Shown: positions 34,913-42,221 of the stretch, piece by piece
Position numbering within the stretch: the first letter of the stretch is position 1
Layout of the letters: each line of letters begins with the position of its first letter
From: Acidobacteriota bacterium
GTDB lineage: Bacteria > Acidobacteriota > UBA890 > WLXD01
NCBI GenBank assembly: GCA_012103255.1
Contig: WLXD01000007.1
Span: 1 to 64,000, forward strand
Reading direction: 5' to 3'
Length of the DNA stretch: 64,000 bases
Translations under genes and position numbers: made by a program
The notes under the pieces: model-generated
The model's database searches: none
Seen by the model: only the letters and a program-made list of their open reading frames with translations
Told to the model about the DNA's origin: nothing

Positions 34913-37546
34913 CTACGGCGTTCCCACCAACTCCGCGGGCCGCGCCTTGGCGGCCCCCTCGTGCACGGCACGGAAGCTCGCAGCCAGAACGGGACGATCC
35001 CAGGCGTCATAGAGATCCGCCAGCCAGCCGGCGAACTCGATCACGTCGCTGTCCTCCTCCCCGTACGACTGGAGGAAGGAGTTGTAGGCAACGACCAGGC
35101 ACTCCTCGCCGGCGGCATGGTCACCAAGAGCGATGAGCGCGCGGCCTTTGTCCGCCTGGGCGAAAACAAGGTCCACGTCGTCCGTCGGGAGCTTTCTGGA
35201 GAAGATCTCGATAGCCTGCTCGAACCAGGCGAGCGCGCCGGCAGGGTCGCCGCTCGCCAAGGCCAGATCACCTAGATTGCGCTGCGCCGTGCCAAGTGGG
35301 ACTCCGTCGGGGCCCCACGTGGACTCCGAGATTGCCAGCGACTGCAGTAGCAACTCCTCGGCTTCGTCATTGCGATCGAGTTCGCGAAGGAGCATCGCGA
35401 AGTTCACCAGGCTCACCACCAGATCGGGGTGCATGTCGCCCAGCCGGTCGCGGGAAATGTCGAGCGACTCGCGGTACGCGGGCTCGGCCTCGGTGTACTT
35501 CCCCTCATCGTGCAACAGCACGGCCAGGTTGTTCAGCGAAGTCGCGACTTCCGGGTGCCGATCGCCCAACGCGTTCTTAGAAATCGCCAGCGACTCTCGA
35601 TAGAGCTGCTCCGCGGCCTCCAACTGCTCGCGATCATGCAGGACGGTCGCAACGTTGTTGAGGCTGCTGGCAATCTCGCGATGGTCAGTGCCGAACACGG
35701 CACGGCGCATTTCCAGTGCCCCTCGATACGCTCGCTCGGCTTCCGCAGTATCGAATCGGTCCTGGTAGACGTTGCCCAGGTTGTCCAGCGATGCGGCCAC
35801 CTCGGCGCTGGGCTCCCCGAAGACCCGCTGTCGCATAGCGAGCGATTCGTCATAGAGGCGCTCGGCACCATCGAGATCTCCCAGGTCGTAGCGAACCTCG
35901 CCCAATGCGTTGAGCGTGTCCGCAATATCGGGGTGATCGGTTCCGAACAACTGACGCCGCGTGGTCAATGCCAGTCTCAATTGTTCTTCGGCTTCGTCGA
36001 ATCGCCCGAGCCGACCGAAGGTTCTGCCGATCGTGTGGCGAACGGCGCCCTCGAGCTCGGGCTGACCCACGAACGTGGCGGCAATGCGTGGCACCGCTTC
36101 CTCGACCGAGGCCAACACCGAGACATCCCGTCCCATTCCCTCGATCGGATCCGCAGCGGCGAGCACATCCTGAAGGAAATCGCTGACGGCCTCGGCTCGA
36201 AGTGCCTGCTGAGTGGCCCGGTCACGCTCCGCGGCAACGCGACGCGACTGCAAGAAAATTGTCGCCGTGAGCAGCACGCCAAAGACGAGTGCGGTCGCCG
36301 CCATTGCGGTCGGCACGCGATGCCTGCCCAGAAACTTGCTTGCCCGGTATCCCAGCGTGTCGGGCCGAGCCAACACCGGTCGACCCTCCAGGTGATTCCC
36401 GAGATCGTCGGAGAGTCGCTCGACCGACGAGTATCGACGTGGCGCCTCCTTCCGAAGTGCCTTTCGTACGATGTTGTCGAGGTCGCCCACCAGATCGCGA
36501 CTCAGCCGATCTGGAGACGCCTGCCGGCCCTGCGCGACCGACTCCGGCGTGATCTCCCGCACACCGCCATCACGGCCCGGCTCCTCGGCCGACTGCCCGA
36601 CGATCTCGCTCGGGAGGGGCGGCTCGACGGTCGAAACCAGCACCTCCATCTCGTGGAGCGGGAGATTGCTGACCGAATACGGGCGATGGCCGGTCAACAA
36701 CTCGTACAGCAAGACGCCGAGCGAGTAGACGTCGCTGGCGGTCGTCACGGCTCGTCCCTGCATCTGCTCAGGACTGGCGTACTCGGGCGTCATGACCCTG
36801 AGCTCGAGCATCGTGGGATCGTGCGCATCGGCGTTCAGCTCAGGGTTGAGTAGCTTCGCGATCCCGAAATCGAGCAGCTTCGCCTTGCCATCCGATGTGA
36901 CCAGGATGTTCCCGGGCTTCAGATCGCGATGCACGATCAGATTCTGATGAGCCACCTGGACCGCGTCGCATACGGTCCGGAAGAGTTCGATTCGAGCCTT
37001 GAGCGAGAGCCGGTTGTTGTCACAGTAGTGATGGATCGACTCGCCCTCGATGTACTCCATGACGAAGTACGGCAGGCCGTCTTCCGTCGACCCTCCATCG
37101 AGCAGCCGGGCAATGTTCGGATGGTCGATCGAGGCAAGAATCTGCCGCTCGCTGCGAAAGCGGTTCAGCATCTCCTCCGTGGCCATGCCGCGCCGAATCA
37201 CCTTGAGCGCTACGCGCTGCTGAAACTCTTCGTCGTCACGAACAGCGAGATACACCGAGCCCGTGCCGCCCCGACCGACGCGACGCAGCACGCGATAGGG
37301 CCCCACACGCTTCCCGGTGAGCGGCGCATCGTCGTCGAGTTGAAGCACTTCGGCCGCGGCCGCACCCGGCGGATTACTCAGGAAGGTCCCGGCTTCATCG
37401 TGTGATGACAGCAACGACTCCAGCTCGTAACGCAGCGTGGTGTCGTCCCCTGTGACCCCTCGAATGAACTCGCTGCGCTCGGCGCCGTCACGCTCGAGCG
37501 CCTGCTGAAACAGGGCCTTCACCTGGCTCCAGCGATCCTGGCTCAT
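34913..37546 (-). CDS. Transmembrane Ser/Thr protein kinase with extracytoplasmic TPR array
   Basis: 877 residues. The ATG overlaps the sigma-factor TGA (37543-37546). Kinase domain about 83-340: GRGGTGSVYLA glycine loop, VALKVI (K115), HRDLKPGNIL (D208, N213) and DFGIAKL (D226), so it should be active. A single membrane span follows at about residues 410-435 (AMAATALVFGVLLTATIFLQ). The outside part holds kinesin-light-chain-like TPR units of about 42 residues with recurring FGTDHPDIADTLNALGEVRYDLGD-type blocks, five or more copies. The upstream sigma factor and this kinase form a standard acidobacterial signalling pair: external protein-protein sensing by TPR, phosphorylation inside. The substrate is unknown, possibly the sigma factor. 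Confidence 0.92.
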   Translation of the reverse strand: MSQDRWSQVKALFQQALERDGAERSEFIRGVTGDDTTLRYELESLLSSHDEAGTFLSNPPGAAAAEVLQLDDDAPLTGKRVGPYRVLRRVGRGGTGSVYLAVRDDEEFQQRVALKVIRRGMATEEMLNRFRSERQILASIDHPNIARLLDGGSTEDGLPYFVMEYIEGESIHHYCDNNRLSLKARIELFRTVCDAVQVAHQNLIVHRDLKPGNILVTSDGKAKLLDFGIAKLLNPELNADAHDPTMLELRVMTPEYASPEQMQGRAVTTASDVYSLGVLLYELLTGHRPYSVSNLPLHEMEVLVSTVEPPLPSEIVGQSAEEPGRDGGVREITPESVAQGRQASPDRLSRDLVGDLDNIVRKALRKEAPRRYSSVERLSDDLGNHLEGRPVLARPDTLGYRASKFLGRHRVPTAMAATALVFGVLLTATIFLQSRRVAAERDRATQQALRAEAVSDFLQDVLAAADPIEGMGRDVSVLASVEEAVPRIAATFVGQPELEGAVRHTIGRTFGRLGRFDEAEEQLRLALTTRRQLFGTDHPDIADTLNALGEVRYDLGDLDGAERLYDESLAMRQRVFGEPSAEVAASLDNLGNVYQDRFDTAEAERAYRGALEMRRAVFGTDHREIASSLNNVATVLHDREQLEAAEQLYRESLAISKNALGDRHPEVATSLNNLAVLLHDEGKYTEAEPAYRESLDISRDRLGDMHPDLVVSLVNFAMLLRELDRNDEAEELLLQSLAISESTWGPDGVPLGTAQRNLGDLALASGDPAGALAWFEQAIEIFSRKLPTDDVDLVFAQADKGRALIALGDHAAGEECLVVAYNSFLQSYGEEDSDVIEFAGWLADLYDAWDRPVLAASFRAVHEGAAKARPAELVGTP

Positions 37547-38124
37547 GTCTTGGGGCCCCGGGTGAGCTCCCGGTGCATCCAGGCTCGCGCGGTGGCCCAC
37601 TCGCGTTTCACGGTAGCCGGCGACGACCCGAGCACCTCTGCGGTCTCCTCGATCGTCAGGCCGCCGAAGTAGCGCAGTTCCACCAGACGCGCCGCGTCGG
37701 CGTCGAAGGACTCCAGACGCGTGAGGATGTCGTCCAGAACGACCAGGTCCACCCCACGCTTGGACCGTGGTGTGATCGAGTCTTCGAACTCGAGGAGGGT
37801 GACCCCTCCGCCCCGCTTGGCCGCGTAGCGACGCCGCGCATGATCCACCAGGATCCGGCGCATCAACTGTGCCGCAATTCCAAAGAAGTGGGCGCGGTTG
37901 CGCCAATGCACCCGAGTCTGGTCGACGAGGCGGAGATAGGCCTCATTGACGAGCGCGGTGGTCTGGAGGGTATGCCCCTGTTTCTCGCCGGCCAGCTGGC
38001 CGCCGGCGATACGTCGCAACTCCTCGTACACGACCATCATCAACTGGTCCCGGGCGTCGGTTTCGCCCGTGTTCCACGCCAGCAACAGCTGTGTGACGTC
38101 AATTCCGGTATCTGGTGCAGTCAT
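37543..38124 (-). CDS. ECF-type RNA polymerase sigma factor
   Basis: 193 residues. Region 2 is seen in [34 protein letters not shown] and [31 protein letters not shown]. Region 4 is [41 protein letters not shown]. The spacing and [11 protein letters not shown] motif match the ECF group that is regularly encoded next to TPR-kinases in Acidobacteriota and Planctomycetota (TIGR02999 type). No anti-sigma gene is present; control through the overlapping kinase gene is the likely alternative. The 426-bp gap upstream holds two strong hairpins. Confidence 0.92.
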   Translation of the reverse strand: [193 protein letters not shown]

Positions 38125-38550
38125 GCGCCGAGGGGTCTTGGCCGGGTCGGAGGGTTGATGAAGTCTACAGCGGCTCAGGTACCGAAAGTCGGGGCCAATC
38201 GTGAATTTCGAAGGCGGTTCTTTTTTCTTGAGCCGAAATCTGGCCGCTTTGCGCGTTTCTATTTAGGGATGGTCGTGACGAGTTATGACGGCGTCACGAC
38301 GGTCTTGGCACCGAATCCGAGTTTTGGGAGGCTGGTGAGATGCGATTGCAGGGGTCTTCGTCGCATTGATCTGGCCTCCCGCTCAGCGGCCCGGGGTTTC
38401 CACGTGGGACCCCGGGCCGTTGTATTTGCGACGTGTCAGGCGTTTTCTGCCGCTGTGCCGTCCGCCTCACTCATGCTCGGCGACGCGAGGCGTTCGCGCT
38501 GAGCGGTAGACTCTCGGACTCCCCCTCACTCCTTCATCTGAAGGCACCTG
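38125..38550. other. 426-bp non-coding gap with two equal-geometry hairpins
   Basis: Between the divergent sigma-factor and histidine-kinase genes. Hairpin 1: GTCGTGACG (38272-38280) / CGTCACGAC (38292-38300), 9 bp with an 11-nt loop. Hairpin 2: CGGCCCGGGGT (38387-38397) / ACCCCGGGCCG (38409-38419), 11 bp with an 11-nt loop, followed by TTGTATTT. A T-run lies at 38220-38226. I see no convincing protein here; a small RNA or terminated leader is possible. At 38531-38544 CCTTC-ATCT-GAAGG could mask the kinase ribosome-binding site. Confidence 0.45.
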
Positions 38551-39630
38551 ATGCCACAGAAAACCGGGCTCGTGTACTGGAGCTTCGTGGTGCTACTGGT
38601 GGTTGGCCTGGCCCAGGTCACCTACTGGATGGCCGATCAGATCTGGTTCGTGAATGCCGTCGTTGAACGCGCACAGGCATTCGACGAGGAGCGCCTGGCC
38701 ACCGCGCAACGCCTGCTCGACCGAGGCCTCACGATCGATGAGATCGAGGACGCGATTCCTGGGTTGCGCCACGGTGCCAACGGGTTCGCCCTGGATACGG
38801 GGATCACCGAACAGCTGGTTGAGGAGCGTCGTAGTCGCATCAACCGTTATCTCTGGGAAGGTGGCTTCTTCCTTGTGGTGCTGTGCGGAACGCTGGCGGT
38901 GATCGCCAGCGTACTGCGGCACGATGCGCGATTGCGTCGCCGCCAGGAAAACTTTCTGGCAACGGTGAGTCACGAGTTCAAGAGTCCGCTCGCGGCCGCG
39001 AAGATCGCCACCGAAACCGTCGCGATGCGAGAACTAGCCCCGGAGAAACAGCGCGTTCAACTGGAACGCTCGCTACGAAGCCTGGACCGGCTCGACAGCC
39101 TCGTGGACAACCTTCTGGACTCCGCTCGCATCGACTCCGGCACGCTCACGCTGCGTCCGGAACCTCTGGATGTTGCGCAAGCAATCAGGCCGCTCTTGAG
39201 GACGCACGTCTCCCGCGCGGAGCTCGCTGGAACCCAGCTCATCTCGGAGATTCCCGATGAGCTCCAGGTACTCGCCGACGAATTTGCGCTCACAACAGTA
39301 GTTCGCAACCTCGTAGACAACGCACTCCGCGCCTGTGCGGCGGCCGACACAGGAGTCATTCGCATTTCCGCTGACGTACAGGAGCGCAACATCCGAGTGC
39401 AGGTCAGCGACAACGGGGCCGGATTCGAGCCAGCGCTTGCCAAAACGTTGTTCTCGAAGTTCTACAGACCGGGTGATGAGATGCGGCGCGCCGGTCAAGG
39501 GGTTGGCCTCGGGCTCAATATCGTCGAACGCCTCATGCAGTTGAGCAACGGCACGGTCATCGCGTACTCGGACGGGCCTGGTCACGGCGCTACATTCACC
39601 ACGACCTGGCCGAGACCAACAGGGTCATGA
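38551..39630 (+). CDS. Sensor histidine kinase
   Basis: 359 residues. Membrane span 1 at about 9-28 and span 2 at about 103-122 enclose a short, charged periplasmic loop of about 75 residues. The H-box is FLATVSHEFKSPLAAAK (H141). The ATPase domain shows VVRNLVDNALRAC (N-box), VSDNGAGFE (G1), KFYRPGD (F-box) and GVGLGLNIVERLM (G2). No HAMP or PAS domain is evident, so the loop or membrane part is the sensor. Its TGA overlaps the response regulator start. The ribosome-binding site GAAGG lies in a small hairpin (38531-38544). The stimulus is unknown. Confidence 0.93.
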   Translation: MPQKTGLVYWSFVVLLVVGLAQVTYWMADQIWFVNAVVERAQAFDEERLATAQRLLDRGLTIDEIEDAIPGLRHGANGFALDTGITEQLVEERRSRINRYLWEGGFFLVVLCGTLAVIASVLRHDARLRRRQENFLATVSHEFKSPLAAAKIATETVAMRELAPEKQRVQLERSLRSLDRLDSLVDNLLDSARIDSGTLTLRPEPLDVAQAIRPLLRTHVSRAELAGTQLISEIPDELQVLADEFALTTVVRNLVDNALRACAAADTGVIRISADVQERNIRVQVSDNGAGFEPALAKTLFSKFYRPGDEMRRAGQGVGLGLNIVERLMQLSNGTVIAYSDGPGHGATFTTTWPRPTGS

Positions 39631-40334
39631 ACCGATCCGCGCGCATTCTGGTGGTCGATGACGATCCGGATCTGGCGGCAGGAATCCGCGACAATCTCCT
39701 GGCGGAGGGCCATCGAGTGCGCGTCGCCGAAAGAGGCGATGACGGGCTCGCCCTCGCGCTGGACATCGACTTCGATTTGATCCTTCTCGACGTCATGCTC
39801 CCCGGCATGGATGGTTTCGAGGTTTGCCGGGCGCTCCGGGACCGCAGTCGCGAAGTCCCCGTGTTGTTTCTCACTGCCCGGAACGATCCGCAGGATCGCG
39901 TTCGAGGTCTGGCAGAGGGTGGCGACGACTATCTCAGCAAACCCTTCGACCTGGCCGAAATGCTGGCTCGCGTCGCGGCGATCCTGCGCCGGGCGCGATG
40001 GTACAGCCGAGGCGCTGAGACTCGGGTGACGTTCGGAGGCAACGAGGTCGACTTGCGGCGCTATCGCGCTGTGGATCGTGTCGGCGAGACCCACGAGTTG
40101 ACCCATCGTGAGGCTCAGATCCTGAAGTTCCTCATCGAACGTGAAAACGACGTCGTGACCCGAGCCGAGATCCTGGATCGGGTATGGGGAGCGGCTGCGT
40201 TCCCGTCGGCCCGCACGATCGACAACTTCATCCTGCGCCTGCGCCGACGGTTCGAAATCGATCCGGCCAACCCGCAGCACTTTCATACGGTGCACGGCGC
40301 CGGCTACCGGTTCACGAAGCAGCCTGCCAACTAG
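39627..40334 (+). CDS. OmpR/PhoB-type response regulator
   Basis: 235 residues, ATG overlapping the kinase stop (39627-39630). Receiver domain: ILVVDDDPD acidic pocket (D11-D13), phospho-acceptor D55 in LILLDVMLPG, LFLTARND (Thr), and Lys in YLSKPFD. The C-terminal winged helix is at about 130-230: ELTHREAQILKFLIERENDVVTRAEILDRVW and RTIDNFILRLRRRFEIDPANPQHFHTVHGAGYRF. It is the DNA-binding partner of the preceding kinase. Targets are not evident in this window. Confidence 0.94.
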   Translation: MNRSARILVVDDDPDLAAGIRDNLLAEGHRVRVAERGDDGLALALDIDFDLILLDVMLPGMDGFEVCRALRDRSREVPVLFLTARNDPQDRVRGLAEGGDDYLSKPFDLAEMLARVAAILRRARWYSRGAETRVTFGGNEVDLRRYRAVDRVGETHELTHREAQILKFLIERENDVVTRAEILDRVWGAAAFPSARTIDNFILRLRRRFEIDPANPQHFHTVHGAGYRFTKQPAN

Positions 40335-40344
40335 CTCGCGACGC

Positions 40345-41583
40345 CTAGTCGTCGAGAGGCAGGATCACCAGGCCGTCCCGCAGCTTGGGTTCGAACCAGG
40401 TGCTCTTGGGCGGCATCACCTCACCGGCGTCGGCAACCGCGAACAGGTCGTCGAGTCCGGTTCGGTAGAGCGAGAATGCGCCCACGAAGTCGCCGTTGTC
40501 CACACGCCGCTCCAACTCCGCGACTCCACGGATACCGCCGACGAAGTCGATTCGTTTGTCAGTGCGCTGGTCCTCGATCCCGAGCAAAGGCTTGAGGCAA
40601 TACTGCTCGAGCAGGTTGATATCGAGGCGGCCTACGGCATCGTCCGGCACGCGATCACGCTTGATCACGAGCCGATGCCACTGCCCCTCGGCATAGAAGC
40701 CGAACTCGCCGGGCACCGCGGGTTCGACGGCGGTTGGGGACAACGACACCTCGAAATCATCCGCAAGGCGATCGAGAAGATTCGCCGCGTCACCGTCGCC
40801 AAGAGTCGCGACCAACCGGTTGTAGGGCAGGATCCGAACCTCTGTGTCGGGAAACAACACCGCCAGGAACCAATCAGCGCCGCTCACGTTCTCGCCGGCC
40901 GCTCGTTTGCTGTCGCGAATCTCGGCCAGGCGGGCAGCCGCGGCCGATCGGTGATGGCCGTCCGCGATGTAAACCGAGGGCATCGCGTTGACCGCGTCGA
41001 CCAGCGCGTCGCGGGTTGACTCTTCGGCAATCACCCAGAGTTCATGCCGGACGCCGTCCTCGGCCTGCGAAACGACATCGGGCGCGGCGGCCGCCAGGGC
41101 CGCGACCTTCGCGCTAAGGCTCGCCTCCGCCCGATACGTCAGAAAGATCGTGCCGGTGTGTGCTCCGAGAACGTCGGCGTTGCGTGCGCGGTCTTCCACC
41201 TTCGGAGCCTTGGTGTGCTCGTGACGTTTGATGCGGCCATCGAGATATGCCGCCACGCTGGCCGCCGTCACAATCCCGGTCTGCACGTGCTCCCCCATCG
41301 TGACGCGGTACAGATAGAGGCAATCGTCGGGGTCGCGGTGCAGCAATCCCTCGGCGTCGAGCCGGTCGAGTGCAGCGCGGCCAGATGCCTGCACTTCAGC
41401 GTCTCGCGCATCGGTTCCAGGTGGGAAGTCGATTTCGGGCATCGACACATGGAAGAAGGAGTCCTGGTTGTCGCCGACGAACTCGCGGGCCTCATCAACG
41501 CTCATCACGTCGTAGGGCGGTGCCGCAACACGTGAGGCGGCTTCGGCATCGACGCGCAGCCCACGAAACGCACGGACGATCAT
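40345..41583 (-). CDS. DUF1015 family protein
   Basis: 412 residues from ATG 41583 (GGAG site, overlap ATGA with the MogA/MoaB gene). Family landmarks: MIVRAFRGLRVDAEAASRVAAPPYDVMSVDEAREF, NQDSFFHVSMPEIDFPP, YLYRVTM, IKRHEHTKAPKVEDR, YIADGHHRSAAA and TDKRIDFVGGI. DUF1015 proteins are about 410-450 residues, cytoplasmic and uncharacterised; some are proposed to bind nucleotides or act in sugar or serine metabolism. The conserved IADGHHR motif might be a catalytic or phosphate site. Pairing with a cofactor gene is suggestive but unproven. Confidence 0.9.
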   Translation of the reverse strand: MIVRAFRGLRVDAEAASRVAAPPYDVMSVDEAREFVGDNQDSFFHVSMPEIDFPPGTDARDAEVQASGRAALDRLDAEGLLHRDPDDCLYLYRVTMGEHVQTGIVTAASVAAYLDGRIKRHEHTKAPKVEDRARNADVLGAHTGTIFLTYRAEASLSAKVAALAAAAPDVVSQAEDGVRHELWVIAEESTRDALVDAVNAMPSVYIADGHHRSAAAARLAEIRDSKRAAGENVSGADWFLAVLFPDTEVRILPYNRLVATLGDGDAANLLDRLADDFEVSLSPTAVEPAVPGEFGFYAEGQWHRLVIKRDRVPDDAVGRLDINLLEQYCLKPLLGIEDQRTDKRIDFVGGIRGVAELERRVDNGDFVGAFSLYRTGLDDLFAVADAGEVMPPKSTWFEPKLRDGLVILPLDD

Positions 41584-42128
41584 GAGGTCGCTCCTGAAGA
41601 CTTGGGACGAAACGCTTTGATGTGGTCGGGGTCGGTCTCGAGAAAAGGCCCGCCAACGAGATCGATGCAATAGGGCACAGCCGCGAACACGGCATCCAGA
41701 CATTCGGCGATCGCCTTTGGACTGCCAGGAAGATTCACGATCAAACAGCCTCCACGTGTGCCGGCGGTTTGCCGCGACAAGATCGCGGTAGGGACAAAGC
41801 GCAGCGACTCCGTGCGCATAGCCTCACCGAAGCCGGGGAGCATCCGCTCACAGACCGCTTCCGTCGCCTCCGGGGTGACATCTCGAGGCGCAGGGCCTGT
41901 ACCGCCGGTCGTGATCACGAGACAGCATCCGGCCGCGTCCGCCAGATGCACCAACGTCTCAGAGATCAGGTCCGTCTCGTCCGCCACAACGTGAATCTCA
42001 GCTTCGTGCGGGGTCACGAGTACGCGGTCGACATACTCGACGACGGCCGGACCTCCGCGGTCCTCGTACTCGCCGCGGCTGGCGCGGTCGGACACTGTCA
42101 CGACACCGATGCGAACTGCAGCAGTCAC
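41580..42128 (-). CDS. MogA/MoaB-type molybdenum cofactor protein
   Basis: 182 residues from GTG 42128 with AGGAGG upstream. Motifs: VTVSDRASRGEYEDRGGPAV, the loop TTGGTGPAPRDVTPEAT and CLIVNLPGSPKAIAECLDAVF. These proteins adenylylate molybdopterin before molybdate or tungstate insertion. It could serve the molybdo-enzyme encoded at 27177-30119, which is the only evident consumer in the window. The DUF1015 gene follows with a 4-base overlap. Confidence 0.9.
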   Translation of the reverse strand: MTAAVRIGVVTVSDRASRGEYEDRGGPAVVEYVDRVLVTPHEAEIHVVADETDLISETLVHLADAAGCCLVITTGGTGPAPRDVTPEATEAVCERMLPGFGEAMRTESLRFVPTAILSRQTAGTRGGCLIVNLPGSPKAIAECLDAVFAAVPYCIDLVGGPFLETDPDHIKAFRPKSSGATS

Positions 42129-42221
42129 AAGGCCTCCTGGCGGCTGGACGATTGGCGGCGGCCGGACAAAGATACAACCCGTCGCAGCGCGACTCTTGCA
42201 CCAGGATCAACCGGAGCCCAC

